Assembly: GCF_000719115.1 (NCBI RefSeq) | Contig: NZ_JOEA01000004.1 | Span: forward strand, 186,001 to 250,000 | Direction of reading: 5' to 3' | Source of the DNA: Lentzea albidocapillata | Lineage (GTDB): Bacteria; Actinomycetota; Actinomycetes; Mycobacteriales; Pseudonocardiaceae | DNA: 64,000 nucleotides | Part shown: one piece after another, positions 47,703 through 57,396 of the stretch | How positions within the stretch are numbered: the first letter of the stretch is position 1 | How the letters are laid out: each line of letters begins with the position of its first letter | Program-made: the position numbers and the translations under genes | The notes under the pieces: generated by a model | What the model was told of the DNA's origin: nothing | Seen by the model: only the letters and a program-made list of their open reading frames with translations | The model's database searches: none

Positions 47703-48718
47703 TCAGCGAGATGGGCGCGGGTGGCGCCGAGGCGCTCGTGGCCGGGATGGCCCTGGCGGGCGGTGACGTCGGCTGGGAGTCCGCGGTGGCGAGCGGTGGC
47801 GGGTTCCGCGTCGACGCGTTGCGTGCCGGCGGTGTCTCCGTTTTCGACGTGCCGGTGGCCCGGCGTTCGCCGCTGGGTGTGGTGCGCGCGGCCTGGGCGG
47901 TGCGGGTGGCCGTGCGCCGGTTCCGGCCCGATGTCGTGGTGGCGCACAACGTCTCCGCGTCGCTCGTCGCGCGCATCGCCTCGCCGCGGCGGCCGGTGGT
48001 GACGGTGTTCCACGGCGTCGCCGAGGCTGACGTGCCCGGTGCGGTCAAGGTGCTGCGGCGGGTGTCGACCGTCGTGGTGACCGTTGCCGCGGCCGCGTCG
48101 GCCCGGCTGCGCGACGCCGGGCTCGGCTCCGTGGTCGTCATCCCGAACGCAGTCTTTCCTTCCGCACCCACGACCGACCGGGCGACCGTGCGAGCCCGGC
48201 TCGGCACGCCGCTCGACGTGCCCGTCGCTCTCTGCCCTGCCCGGCTGGAACCGCAGAAGCGGCACGACGTGCTGCTCGACGCGTGGTCCCAGGTGCCCGG
48301 CGACTGCGAACTGTGGCTGGCCGGCGACGGCAGCCTGCGTGCGGAACTGGAGGCGCGCGCACCCGGACGGGTCCGGTTCCTCGGCACCCGCACCGACGTG
48401 CGCGACCTGCTCGAAGCCGCGGACGTCACCGTGCTCACCAGCGACTGGGAGGGCATGCCGATCGCGCTGCTCGAATCACTGGCGGCGGGCCGGCCCGTCG
48501 TCGCGTCCGATGTGGACGGTGTGCGGGAGGTGCTGTCCGGCGGTGGTGGCGTACTGGTCCCCCGCCGCAGCCCCGGGCAGACCGCGAAAGCGTTGCGCGG
48601 CCTGCTCTTCTCCCCCGCCGCGCGTTCGGTGGCCGCGTCCCACGACGGCTCGGCCGACGCGCACACCCTGATGAAGTCCTACGACGAACTGCTTCGTACC
48701 GTCCTGGAGGGACGATGA
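47684..48718 (+). CDS. GT4-family glycosyltransferase
   Basis: This 344-residue GT-B enzyme starts MRVLHVISEMGAGGAEALVAGM, has LCPARLEPQKRHDVLLDAW at the start of the second Rossmann domain, and the donor-site segment SDWEGMPIALLESLAAGRPVVASDVDGVREVL (Glu of the EX7E pair). It adds a sugar to the growing repeat unit in the cytosol. Its ATG has AGAAGGAG upstream and lies inside the Wzy-like gene end. The stop overlaps the next gene (ATGA). Confidence 0.9.
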   Translation: MRVLHVISEMGAGGAEALVAGMALAGGDVGWESAVASGGGFRVDALRAGGVSVFDVPVARRSPLGVVRAAWAVRVAVRRFRPDVVVAHNVSASLVARIASPRRPVVTVFHGVAEADVPGAVKVLRRVSTVVVTVAAAASARLRDAGLGSVVVIPNAVFPSAPTTDRATVRARLGTPLDVPVALCPARLEPQKRHDVLLDAWSQVPGDCELWLAGDGSLRAELEARAPGRVRFLGTRTDVRDLLEAADVTVLTSDWEGMPIALLESLAAGRPVVASDVDGVREVLSGGGGVLVPRRSPGQTAKALRGLLFSPAARSVAASHDGSADAHTLMKSYDELLRTVLEGR

Positions 48719-49569
48719 AAGCTCGCAGAGCTGTGCTGGAAGGCGTGCTGGCCGCCGTGCTGGTCGGTGCGGCCGTGCTGCTGGCCGTCGCACTGCGCGA
48801 CGGCGTGACCGAGGGCAGGCTGACCCTGCTCGCCACCCCGTCCGCACCGGACAGCGCCCAGTTCGGCGAGGTCACGTCGCTGGCCGCGCCGGCGGTCGTG
48901 CAACTGGTCCGCAGCCCGTCCGTGCTGGACGCGGCCGCCGGCGCGGCGGGCACGACGCCGGACCGCCTGGCCGACGCCATCGCCGTCGAACTGGTCCCCG
49001 CGTCCGGCGTGGCCCGCATCTCGGTCCGCGCCGACTCGGCCGCGCACGCCGCCTCGGCCGTCACCGCGGTCGCCCGGGCGGTGATCGAGGCCGACCTGCT
49101 GGCGCCCGCCGCCAGGTTCCGTCTCGTGGACCCGCGCCCCGAGACCACGCAGGTGACGCCGGACTGGCGCCTCGCCACGGGTCTCGCCCTGGTGGCCGCG
49201 GTGATCGCGGGTGTGGCCGTGGTGGCGGTGCGCCGCCTGCGCGCCAACGTGGTGGGTGCGGCTCTGTCGACCGCGGGCATCAGGCACCCGGTCGTCGTCG
49301 CTGCCGACGACGACCCCGACCTGACCGAACGGCTCACGGCGTTGTGCGTGGCGGCGGCCCGCCCGGTGCGGGTGCTGCCGGTGAGCCCGGCGCTGGCAGA
49401 ACGTGCGGAGGAACTCGCGCGGGCGTTGCCGGACAAGGCTTCCGAGCCGGCGGACGGCACGGCCGTGATCGCCGTCGCGTCGAACGACCGCGCGCGGCGC
49501 AACGACCTGGCGACTGCCCTCGCGGTACTGCCGGCCTCGTCGGTGCTGGTGGCGGTGGTGCTGGCGTGA
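48715..49569 (+). CDS. Wzz-like polysaccharide chain-length protein
   Basis: This 284-residue protein has the Wzz/copolymerase topology: one helix near the N-terminus (VLEGVLAAVLVGAAVLLAVAL), an external domain of about 120 residues, a second helix (LATGLALVAAVIAGVAVVAVRRL), and a cytosolic C-terminal region of about 95 residues without Walker motifs or a tyrosine tail. It would set polymer length or aid export without a kinase domain. Similarity is structural rather than motif-based, so the call is moderate. Confidence 0.65.
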   Translation: MKARRAVLEGVLAAVLVGAAVLLAVALRDGVTEGRLTLLATPSAPDSAQFGEVTSLAAPAVVQLVRSPSVLDAAAGAAGTTPDRLADAIAVELVPASGVARISVRADSAAHAASAVTAVARAVIEADLLAPAARFRLVDPRPETTQVTPDWRLATGLALVAAVIAGVAVVAVRRLRANVVGAALSTAGIRHPVVVAADDDPDLTERLTALCVAAARPVRVLPVSPALAERAEELARALPDKASEPADGTAVIAVASNDRARRNDLATALAVLPASSVLVAVVLA

Positions 49570-49715
49570 CGATCTCCTCCCGCTGGGCCGCCCTCGTACG
49601 CCAGGTGGACCTCCGGACCGCACTCACCGTCGCCGGCCTCGCCACCCTCGCCGCACTGGCCGCGGTCACCGCGGTGGCCGCGACCTCGATCGTGGTGGCG
49701 GTGATGCCGGAATGA
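49566..49715 (+). CDS. Small single-helix membrane protein in the polysaccharide operon
   Basis: This 49-residue protein has a basic N-terminus (MTISSRWAALVRQVDLRTA) and one helix (VAGLATLAALAAVTAVAATSIVVAV). It overlaps its neighbours at both ends (GTGA and ATGA), so it is translated within the operon and is likely real despite its size. The function is unknown; a stabiliser of the adjacent chain-length protein or GT87 enzyme is a guess. Confidence 0.65.
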   Translation: MTISSRWAALVRQVDLRTALTVAGLATLAALAAVTAVAATSIVVAVMPE

Positions 49716-50962
49716 TCACCACGACCAGCCGGGCCGGCCTCGCCAAGACGATCGGCCTCGCCCTCGTCGCCCTGACCGGCGCCCTCAGCGCGTTCCGCGC
49801 TCTCAAGCCGTCGTGGGAGGTGCCGCTCCCCACCGAGGCGAACCTGCCGGAAGAACGCATGCAGGACTTCCGGGACGCGCTGTACTTCCCGATCCGCGAG
49901 TTCCTGGGCGGCGGCAACCCGTACGACCCGGCGGTGATGTTCGAGCACTGGCCGGTGCGCCAGAACTTCAACCTCTACCAGCCCTACCACCTGGTGCTGC
50001 ACCTGCCGTTCGCGCTGCCGGAGTACCGGGTGGGCGCGGTCGCGTTCGCGCTGGCGTGCCTGGTGCTGCTGGTGGGTCTCGCCGTCATGGCCGCGGGACG
50101 GGCGAAGCTGCCCGTGGTCGCGGGCACGATCGTGATCAGCACGCTGCTGGTGACGAGCCAGGTCGGCAAGGCCCAGATGTACGTGGGGCAGGTCAATCCG
50201 CTGATCGCGGTCGGCGCGGCCGGGGCGTTGCTGCTGCGCACGAAGAGCCCGGCGTGGGCGTCGGTGGCGCTGGCGCTGGCCTGGCTGAAGCCGCAGTTCG
50301 GGCTTCCGCTGGCGTTGCTGCTGTTCGTGCGCGGTGACCGGAAGGTCGCGCTGCTGGGCACGGCGATCGCGGCGGCGGCCAGTCTGCCCGTGGCCGCGCT
50401 CCTCGTCATCAGGGGCGGCGGGATCGGCGAGTTCCTCGACGTGATCTCGCGGAACCTGGAGTGGGCCGGCAGCACCGGGTACGGCGCGGTCGACTCCATG
50501 ACGGCGCAACGGGTCGACCTGCCGGCGGTGTTCTTCCGCACGACCGGGTGGCTGCCGCCTGCGGCGGAACTGCTGGCGCTGTGCGGGGTTCTCGCGGTCA
50601 CCGCGCTGCTGGCCCGCAGGCTCGACCGCACCGCGAACGGGTCGGAGGCGGCGGATCTGCTGACCTGCCTGGGCATCGTGGTCGCGCTCGTGCACCAGCC
50701 TGGCGACGTGCTGATCGCGGTCCCGGCGATGACGGCGCTGGCCGTCGTGTGCTGGCGGCGGCGCAAGGACAGCCACTGGCGGTGGGCCGGCGTGGCCACC
50801 CTGCTGCTCGTGGTTCCGTTCGCGCACCTGTACTTCGTGGACACGGCCATCAAGAGCGTTCTGGGAGCGCGGGCCGCCGTCACGCTGGACGGGGTCGCGG
50901 TCGTGGCTGCCTGGCTGGTGCTCACGGTGTTCGCGACACGGCACGTCCGGCGCGCCGCATGA
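49712..50962 (+). CDS. GT87-family membrane glycosyltransferase
   Basis: This 416-residue protein has about ten helices and GT87 (DUF2029) features: DFRDALYFPIREFLGGGNPYDP in the first outer loop (acidic catalytic candidate), YQPYHLVLHLPFALPEY, YVGQVNPLIAVGAAGALLL and LALAWLKPQFGLPLALLLFV. It would use a polyprenol-linked sugar outside the membrane, decorating the polymer. It overlaps the flippase gene by ATGA. Confidence 0.85.
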   Translation: MITTTSRAGLAKTIGLALVALTGALSAFRALKPSWEVPLPTEANLPEERMQDFRDALYFPIREFLGGGNPYDPAVMFEHWPVRQNFNLYQPYHLVLHLPFALPEYRVGAVAFALACLVLLVGLAVMAAGRAKLPVVAGTIVISTLLVTSQVGKAQMYVGQVNPLIAVGAAGALLLRTKSPAWASVALALAWLKPQFGLPLALLLFVRGDRKVALLGTAIAAAASLPVAALLVIRGGGIGEFLDVISRNLEWAGSTGYGAVDSMTAQRVDLPAVFFRTTGWLPPAAELLALCGVLAVTALLARRLDRTANGSEAADLLTCLGIVVALVHQPGDVLIAVPAMTALAVVCWRRRKDSHWRWAGVATLLLVVPFAHLYFVDTAIKSVLGARAAVTLDGVAVVAAWLVLTVFATRHVRRAA

Positions 50963-52359
50963 CAGACGTGGCGGTGCGGGGGTCGCTGTGGCTCTTCGCG
51001 GTCAACCTGGTGAGCAAGAGCAGCCAGATCGTGGTGACCCTCGCGCTCGCCCTGTTCCTCACGGAGGCCGACCTCGGCGCGGTGGCGCTGGTCGTGTCGG
51101 TCGTCAACATCGGCCAGGTCGTCCAGGCCATGGGCGTCTACGACATCGTCAGTCGCACCGCCCTGGATCCCCTCAGGACCGCGGGGACCGTGCTCACGAT
51201 GAGCGTCGCGACCGGAGCGGCACTCACGGCGATCATCATCGCCGCCGCGCACCCGATCGCCGCCGCGCTCGGGGCGCCGGAGGCCGCCGGGATGCTGCGG
51301 CTCGCGGCACTGACCCTGCCGTTCACCGCGGCGGGCGGGGTGCAGATGGCGTTGATGCACCGCGACCTCGACTTCCGGCGGCGCATGCTCCCCGACGCGG
51401 GCGGCATGCTCGTCGGCGCGGCGGTCACGGTCACGCTGGCGGCGAACGGAACCGGGCCCACGGCGTTGGTCCTGGGCCTGCTCTGCACGGCGGTCGCACA
51501 ACCCGTGCTCGCCGCTGTGGCCGGAGCGCGGATCCGCCCGGTCTGGGACCAGGAAGCCGCGGCGGAAGCGGCGAAGTGGCTGGCGGTCGTGGGACCTGGC
51601 GCGTTGATCGCCGTGCTGCTGATCAACGTCGACTACCTCGCGATCGGGCACGTCCTCGGCCCCGAGGCGGTGGGCGGGTACTCACTCGCGTTCCGCATCG
51701 CCTGGGTGCCGTACATCATGATCGCGGTCGTGCTGGGCGGGGTGCTGTTCCCGATCTGCGCCGAGCTGGTCCGAAGTGGACGGAGAGACCGGCTGCCCGC
51801 CACCCTGCACCGGTTCACCATCGCCACCCTGGTGGTGACCGGCGGCCTGTACGTCGTGGTCGCGCTGTCCGCGCAGGGAATCGTGGTCCTCGGCGAGCAG
51901 TGGGCCGGCGCGGCCGGGTTGCTGGTCCTGCTGTGCGGCTACGGACTCGGCCTGAGCCTGCTGCACGTCTGGTACCAGGTGATCAGGGCCGCCGGGCACG
52001 CCCGCCAGTACCTCGCCCTCGAAGCCGCCCACCTCGTCCTGCTGCTGACGGCGCTGGTCTTCACCACGCAACGGGGCCCGGCGGCGGTCGCCCTCACCCA
52101 GGTGACCGTGGTGTGGCTGCTGGTGCCGGTGACCTGGCTGGTCCTCGCCCGCAACGGCCTCGCGTTCCCCGTGCCGCTGCGCGCCATCGCCGGGGTCGGT
52201 GGGGCGGCGGCCGCCTGTCTCGCCATCAGCACCGTCCTGCCGGACAGCACCACCGTCACCGGGCTGATCGCCACCGGCCTGCTGCTGCTCGCCACCTACT
52301 GCGCGATCGCCCTGCCGCTGAACCGCACCGTCCTCATCGGACTGAAGGAGCGCGCGTGA
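50959..52359 (+). CDS. Wzx-type oligosaccharide flippase
   Basis: This 466-residue protein has 12-14 predicted helices and the polysaccharide-exporter start VRGSLWLFAVNLVSKSSQIVVTLALALFLTEADLGAVALV. It belongs to the MATE-like MVF superfamily that flips lipid-linked repeat units. VDYLAIGHVLGPEAVGGYSLAFRIAW is a typical central segment. Together with the Wzy-like and Wzz-like proteins it completes a Wzx/Wzy pathway. GTGA overlap follows with the next glycosyltransferase gene. Confidence 0.88.
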   Translation: MTDVAVRGSLWLFAVNLVSKSSQIVVTLALALFLTEADLGAVALVVSVVNIGQVVQAMGVYDIVSRTALDPLRTAGTVLTMSVATGAALTAIIIAAAHPIAAALGAPEAAGMLRLAALTLPFTAAGGVQMALMHRDLDFRRRMLPDAGGMLVGAAVTVTLAANGTGPTALVLGLLCTAVAQPVLAAVAGARIRPVWDQEAAAEAAKWLAVVGPGALIAVLLINVDYLAIGHVLGPEAVGGYSLAFRIAWVPYIMIAVVLGGVLFPICAELVRSGRRDRLPATLHRFTIATLVVTGGLYVVVALSAQGIVVLGEQWAGAAGLLVLLCGYGLGLSLLHVWYQVIRAAGHARQYLALEAAHLVLLLTALVFTTQRGPAAVALTQVTVVWLLVPVTWLVLARNGLAFPVPLRAIAGVGGAAAACLAISTVLPDSTTVTGLIATGLLLLATYCAIALPLNRTVLIGLKERA

Positions 52360-53423
52360 AGATCGTCCACGTGACGCAGCCGGTCGAGGCCGGGGTCGCC
52401 GTCGTGGTCCTGGACCTGGCCAAGGCCCAGCAACGGCGCGGCTGGGACGTCAGCATCGCCTGCCCGGCCACCGGCTGGCTGCCGGACGAGGCCGCCAGGG
52501 CCGGGATCCCGCTGCACCCCTGGCAGGCCACCCGAAGCCCCGGCCCCCGGACCGCGCTGGAACTCCGGGAACTCCGCAGGACCCTCAAAAACCTCCGGCC
52601 CGACGTCGTCCACCTGCACAGCTCCAAGGCCGGTCTGGCCAGGCTCGTCCTGCGCGGCCGCATCCCGACGCTCTTCCAGCCGCACCTGTGGTCGTTCCGC
52701 GTCGCCACCGGACTGCTCAGCCGGGCCTGCCGGTTCTGGGAGGCCCGAGCGTCCCGCTGGACGACCCTGCTCCTGTGCGTCAGCGACGACGAACTCCAAG
52801 CCGGGCGCGCCGCACAGGTGACCGCACGAGCCGAGGTCGTCTGCAACGGCGTCGACACCCAACGCCTGAGCCCGGAACCCAAGCCCCACGACACCCCCAC
52901 GGCGGTGTGCGTCGGACGGCTGGCCTTCCAGAAGGGCCAGGACCTCCTGCTCGAAGCCTGGCCCCAGGTGCTCGCGAAGGTCCCGGACGCCGAACTCCTG
53001 ATCGTCGGCGACGGCCCGATGGCCGCACAGCTGCGCGCCACCGAATCCCCGAGCACCCGCTGGCACGGTCACAGCGACTCGGTCGCCGGCTTCTACGCCG
53101 AGGCCGACGTGGTGGTCCTGCCCTCCCGTGCCGAAGGCATGGCGCTGGTGCCGCTGGAAGCCATGGCCTGCGGACGCTCCGTCGTCGCGTTCGACGTCGA
53201 AGGCGTCGAGCAAAGCCTCGGCGACGCAGGCGAAGTAGTCCCCGCAGGCGACACGAAAGCCCTGGCGCAAGCGATTGCGCTCCGGCTCGCCGACCCGGAA
53301 CTCGCGGCCGCCGAAGGAAAACGCGGCCGGCTCCGGGCCGAGACCCTGTTCGACCGCGAACGCATGACCGGCCGGATCGCGACGCTCACCGCGAGACTGG
53401 TCACCGAGGAAGGACGACGATGA
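52356..53423 (+). CDS. GT4-family glycosyltransferase
   Basis: This 355-residue GT-B enzyme has VTQPVEAGVAVVVLDLAKAQQRRGW at the start, LRPDVVHLHSSKAG, CVGRLAFQKGQDLLLEAW, LLIVGDGPM and the donor-site SRAEGMALVPLEAMACGRSVVAFDVEGVEQSLG. It adds one sugar of the repeat unit. GTG 52356 overlaps the flippase stop, and its own stop overlaps the next gene (ATGA). Confidence 0.92.
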   Translation: MKIVHVTQPVEAGVAVVVLDLAKAQQRRGWDVSIACPATGWLPDEAARAGIPLHPWQATRSPGPRTALELRELRRTLKNLRPDVVHLHSSKAGLARLVLRGRIPTLFQPHLWSFRVATGLLSRACRFWEARASRWTTLLLCVSDDELQAGRAAQVTARAEVVCNGVDTQRLSPEPKPHDTPTAVCVGRLAFQKGQDLLLEAWPQVLAKVPDAELLIVGDGPMAAQLRATESPSTRWHGHSDSVAGFYAEADVVVLPSRAEGMALVPLEAMACGRSVVAFDVEGVEQSLGDAGEVVPAGDTKALAQAIALRLADPELAAAEGKRGRLRAETLFDRERMTGRIATLTARLVTEEGRR

Positions 53424-54517
53424 CACGGATCGCCTACCTGCTCACCCAGGACAGCGGTGGCCCGGTGGACGTGACGGTGCGCCTGGCCGCCGCGCTGGCC
53501 AAGTCGGGCGACGCCGAGGTGCGGGTGTTCGGCCCGCGGCCCCGGCGCGGCGCGGAGCTCATCGACCCGTACTTCGAAGAGACCCTGGTGACGCGCAAGG
53601 GGGACGTGGCCGCCGCACGGCAGGCGCGGGCCGCGATCAAGGCCTGGCGCCCGGACGTCGTGCACGCCCAGGACCGCCGGTCCGGACTGGTCAGCGCGGC
53701 ACTCGCGACGACCGGCACCAAGATCGTGCACACCTACCACGGCGTGCCCGACGAGGTGGCCGAGCCGTGGTTCCGCAACGTCCGCGGCGCCACCCCTCCC
53801 CCGGCCTACACCAGGGCGGTGCTGGCCGCCGACGCCGCCGTCGCCCGGGTCGTGCACCGCACCGTGGTCCCGGCCAGGGAGATGGGCCGGTTCCTGCGCG
53901 AACGGCTCTACGTGCCGCCGCACCGCATGACCCACATCGACAACTGCGTCGAGGTCGGTGCCGCGAGCCCGCCCGCCGAACCCGTGCGCAAACTGGTGTT
54001 CGTCGGGCTTCTGGTGGAACGCAAAGGTCTGCTGGACCTGCTGGACGCGCTGGAGAGCACCATGCCGGAGGACGCGACGCTCACCGTCGTCGGCGACGGT
54101 CCGCAAAGGACCCAGGCGGAGGGCCGGGTCACCCGCCGCGGCCTCGCGAGCAGGGTGGAGTTCCTGGGCTTCCGCACCGACGTCCCCGCACTGCTGCTGC
54201 AACACGACGCCCTGGTGCTGCCGTCCACAATGGAGCAGCAGCCGCTCGTCGTCGCGGAGGCCATGGCCGCGGGCAAGCCCGTGGTCGCCACGGACACCGG
54301 CGGTGTCGCGGACATGCTGGGCATCCCCGGCGACGACTGCCCGAAGCCCGGCGACGTGCCGGCGCTGGCCGCGCGGCTGCGCGCACTGTTCGCCGACCCC
54401 GACCCCGCGAGCACCGGACACCGGCTCGCCACGAGGGCACGGGAGCGGTTCACCCCGGAGGTCTGCGCCCGCAGGCACCTGGACCTCTACCGCAAGCTCA
54501 CCGCTTCGGGCCGTTGA
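53420..54517 (+). CDS. GT4-family glycosyltransferase
   Basis: This 365-residue GT-B enzyme starts TRIAYLLTQDSGGPVDVTVRLAAALAKSG, has VFVGLLVERKGLLDLLDAL, VVGDGPQR and the donor-site STMEQQPLVVAEAMAAGKPVVATDTGGVADML. It is the last gene of the forward polysaccharide run and overlaps the convergent hydrolase-like gene by 20 bases. Donor and acceptor are not known. Confidence 0.92.
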   Translation: MTRIAYLLTQDSGGPVDVTVRLAAALAKSGDAEVRVFGPRPRRGAELIDPYFEETLVTRKGDVAAARQARAAIKAWRPDVVHAQDRRSGLVSAALATTGTKIVHTYHGVPDEVAEPWFRNVRGATPPPAYTRAVLAADAAVARVVHRTVVPAREMGRFLRERLYVPPHRMTHIDNCVEVGAASPPAEPVRKLVFVGLLVERKGLLDLLDALESTMPEDATLTVVGDGPQRTQAEGRVTRRGLASRVEFLGFRTDVPALLLQHDALVLPSTMEQQPLVVAEAMAAGKPVVATDTGGVADMLGIPGDDCPKPGDVPALAARLRALFADPDPASTGHRLATRARERFTPEVCARRHLDLYRKLTASGR

Positions 54518-55736
54518 CCAGCACCACCGCGTCGGCCGCCGGCAGGTCGAGCTGGGTAGGCACCGGTTCGCCCTTCAGCGTGACGAGGCCCGGCGGCGGC
54601 GTCAGCAGCACGGACGTCTTCGTCGGGTTCACGGCCACCCAGCCACCCGAGTAGCGGCGGTTCCACACCCCGCTTGGCAGGCGGTTGGCCGTCTCGACCG
54701 CCTCGCCGAGCCGTGCGTCCTGGTACAGCGACCAGTACGGGTTCTTGTAGTCGGGTTGCGCCCTCGTCCAGCAGGTGTGGGGGCTCGCCAGGAGCGCGGC
54801 GGAGGCGTACCCGACGCGTTCCTCCTTGTCCGACTTCGTGTGCGTGATCAGCAGCAGCCAGGACTCGCCGAGCGCGGCCTGCGCGCGCTGTTCCTTGAAC
54901 TGGTTGCCCTGGAACGTGATCAGCTCGCCGGTGCCGTCGTCGCCCCGCAGGCCGAAGTTCTCCTCCATCGCGCCCGCGTACCGGGAGTGCGCCGACCAGC
55001 GGCCGGGGGTCAGCTGTGACTCCGACACGTTGGGGATCAGCATCTTCCCGGACTTCTCCAGGGCGTCGCCGGTGAGTTGGAGCATGGCGTCGAGGCCGTC
55101 GCGCAGCAGCCGGTCGGACCCGGCGGCGTCGGCGGTGCCCGCGATCACCGCGCTCGAGTAGTACTTGAGTGAGCTGAAGTCGTTGTCCGCCAGCACGCCG
55201 TCCCAGCCCTCGCGCAGCACCTCGCCGACGACCGCGTCCGCCCAGGCCTTCTGGTAGGCCGGGTCCCAGACCGTCATCTGCCAGTGCTTCGGGTAGCCGT
55301 CCCACTCGATGCGCTGCCCGAGCGTGCTGATCGCGAACCACCCCGGCTGGGTCCGTTCCGCGGCGTGGTACCCGATCCCGGTGGGCAGGTACCTGGCGTC
55401 GCGGTCGCCCTCGACGGCGCCGGAGTAGTTGCGCGTACTGGAGAAGTCCTTGTACACGAGCACTTTGACCTTGGGGTTCAGCTCGTGCAGCTTGCGCATG
55501 GCCGCCGTCTCCCACGCGTTGAGCACGACGACGTCGTAGCTCTTGGCGGCGGACCTGATCTCCCACTGCGTCGGCGAGTCGCCGATGCCGTACCACCACG
55601 CGCAGGGCGCCAGCGGTTTCGGCACCGGCCCGGTGACGGTCGGGTCCGGGTCCGCCGCACTGACCATGCACGCACTCGAAAGAAGCACGAGAGCGACAGG
55701 TGCGAATCGACGTATCAGCGATTTCTCCGACAACAC
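54498..55736 (-). CDS. Exported glycoside-hydrolase-like protein (GHL15-type)
   Basis: This 412-residue protein has an export signal (FAPVALVLLSSACMVSAA, either a weak lipobox at SSAC or a Sec site) and a predicted TIM barrel with WYGIGDSPTQWEIRSAAKSYDVVVLNAW, VKVLVYKDFSS, VWDPAYQKAWADAVVGEVLREGWDGVLADND (acidic catalytic candidate), and a C-terminal beta part. This matches the putative glycosyl hydrolase family GHL15. It might trim or process the surface polymer. GTG 55736 lies inside the end of the sugar transferase gene. Confidence 0.7.
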   Translation of the reverse strand: MLSEKSLIRRFAPVALVLLSSACMVSAADPDPTVTGPVPKPLAPCAWWYGIGDSPTQWEIRSAAKSYDVVVLNAWETAAMRKLHELNPKVKVLVYKDFSSTRNYSGAVEGDRDARYLPTGIGYHAAERTQPGWFAISTLGQRIEWDGYPKHWQMTVWDPAYQKAWADAVVGEVLREGWDGVLADNDFSSLKYYSSAVIAGTADAAGSDRLLRDGLDAMLQLTGDALEKSGKMLIPNVSESQLTPGRWSAHSRYAGAMEENFGLRGDDGTGELITFQGNQFKEQRAQAALGESWLLLITHTKSDKEERVGYASAALLASPHTCWTRAQPDYKNPYWSLYQDARLGEAVETANRLPSGVWNRRYSGGWVAVNPTKTSVLLTPPPGLVTLKGEPVPTQLDLPAADAVVLVNGPKR

Positions 55737-57157
55737 AACTCACCCGCTGTCATCAGTAGAATCCTCAGGTCGAGCCACAACGACCAATTCGCGATGTAGT
55801 AGTTGTCGTATCGAGACCTGTCGGCAATGGAAGTGTCACCTCGCAGACCGTGCACCTGGGCTAGTCCAGTCAAGCCGGTCGGAACGCGATGGCGTGCCCA
55901 ATATAGCTCGTGAATGGAAGAAAACTCGCGAACGAAACCGGGACGCTCCGGGCGTGGCCCCACGACGCACATGTCGCCGCGCAGCACGTTCCAGAGCTGG
56001 GGCAGTTCGTCGAGCGAGGTACGGCGCAGGAACCGGCCGACCGGACCGACCCTGGAGTCACCGACGACCGACCACTTCACCTGCGAGTCGTCCTCGCCGG
56101 ACTGCCGGACGCTGCGGATCTTGTAGAGGGTGAACGTGCGGTCGTCCATGCCGACGCGGACCTGCCGGAAGAACAGCGGCCGGCCGCTCTCGACCAGCAC
56201 CGCGAGCGCGCACAGGCCGATCAGCGGCGACAGCACGACCAGGGCGACCGCCGCCAGCAGCAGGTCGGCCGCGCGCTTGATCCACCAGGTGGGCCTGCTG
56301 GTCGGCGCGGTGCCGAGGCGCATCAGCGGGTAGCTGCGCAGCCGTTCGATGCCGGGGCCGTCGGGGTGCAGTTCGTACATGCGGGGCACGACGAGCGTCG
56401 AGCAGCCGAGCCGGTGCGCGGTGATCGCCGCGTCCACCAGCGGCGAGTCGCGGGTGTGCGAGAACGCGAGCACGACGGTGCCCGCCTTGAGCCGCACGAT
56501 CGCGTCGGCCAGGTCGCCGTCGACGACCTCGAGCATCGGCGGCTGCCGGTCCGGGTCGGGGCCGGAGTCGGCGAACGCGACGGGCCGCAGACCGAACTGG
56601 GGGTGCTCCAGCATGGTCCTCGCGAGGTTCACGCCGACCTCGCCCGCGCCGACGATGATCGTGCGGTCGCAGCGGTCGAACCTGCGCCGGCACCACCGGC
56701 CGAACGCGAACACGCACCACCGCACCGGCTCGATGACCAGCGCGAACACGATCATCGCCCACTGCGCGGCGGCGAGGCCGGCCGCGTCGGAACCGCTGAT
56801 CAGGCCGATGCCGGACAGCAGCGCGAAGGCCAGTGCCGTGCTCGCCGCGGACCGGGGCAGATCCTGCAGCCACGACAGCCACAGCCGCCGCCGGTAGAGC
56901 CGCCAGGCTCCCCTGATCGTGACCACCGCGGCCAGGACCGCGCTGCTCCAGCCCCAGCCGAGACCGCGCTGCACGCACACCACGGCGAGCGTCATGGTGT
57001 CGGCGAGGACGAGCAGCACCGCGACCGCGTTCACCCGGCTGAGCAGGTCCCTGCCCACCGACGACGGCTTGAGGGGGCGCTGCGGCAGGCGTCCGGGATC
57101 AGCCTCGCGCGCGTGAAGTGGTCCAGCTGGAACGGCAACCGCCGAGAATCGCCTCAT
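55715..57157 (-). CDS. Polyprenyl glycosylphosphotransferase (priming sugar transferase)
   Basis: This 480-residue protein has an N-terminal part with four helices and a CoA-binding-like domain (TIIVGAGEVGVNLARTM), then a fifth helix (WWIKRAADLLLAAVALVVLSPLIG) and the bacterial sugar transferase domain: LFFRQVRVGMDDRTFTLYKIRS, GRFLRRTSLDELPQLWNVLRGDMCVVGPRPE and TGLTGLAQVHG. It begins a repeat unit by moving a sugar-phosphate to undecaprenyl phosphate. It is transcribed away from the GT2 gene across a low-GC gap. Confidence 0.93.
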   Translation of the reverse strand: MRRFSAVAVPAGPLHAREADPGRLPQRPLKPSSVGRDLLSRVNAVAVLLVLADTMTLAVVCVQRGLGWGWSSAVLAAVVTIRGAWRLYRRRLWLSWLQDLPRSAASTALAFALLSGIGLISGSDAAGLAAAQWAMIVFALVIEPVRWCVFAFGRWCRRRFDRCDRTIIVGAGEVGVNLARTMLEHPQFGLRPVAFADSGPDPDRQPPMLEVVDGDLADAIVRLKAGTVVLAFSHTRDSPLVDAAITAHRLGCSTLVVPRMYELHPDGPGIERLRSYPLMRLGTAPTSRPTWWIKRAADLLLAAVALVVLSPLIGLCALAVLVESGRPLFFRQVRVGMDDRTFTLYKIRSVRQSGEDDSQVKWSVVGDSRVGPVGRFLRRTSLDELPQLWNVLRGDMCVVGPRPERPGFVREFSSIHELYWARHRVPTGLTGLAQVHGLRGDTSIADRSRYDNYYIANWSLWLDLRILLMTAGELCCRRNR

Positions 57158-57396
57158 TGAAAGATCATCCGATCGAAGGAGTTATGGCCGCAGGAGCGCA
57201 CGAAAGAGTGAATGAACTCTGAGAAATCATCTCTTCGGGTATCAACATCCCTCTTCAGTGTCCCGCGCGAACGCAATTAGTGAGGTTTCGACGTTGTTCC
57301 TGCCCTGAACTCACCCAGGGCCGCACTCAAAGCTTTAGCACGCCGTGTCAATAATTCACGCCACCAACCACGAGCCACCGAAGAGGGGGCGCCAGA
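57158..57396. promoter_or_regulatory. Low-GC divergent promoter region of the polysaccharide locus
   Basis: This 239-base gap between the sugar transferase and GT2 genes is clearly lower in GC than its surroundings (for example TGAGAAATCATCTCTTC and GTCAATAATTCACG). It must hold the promoters for both directions. No strong dyad or terminator is evident. The base composition is typical of a regulated promoter hub. Confidence 0.55.
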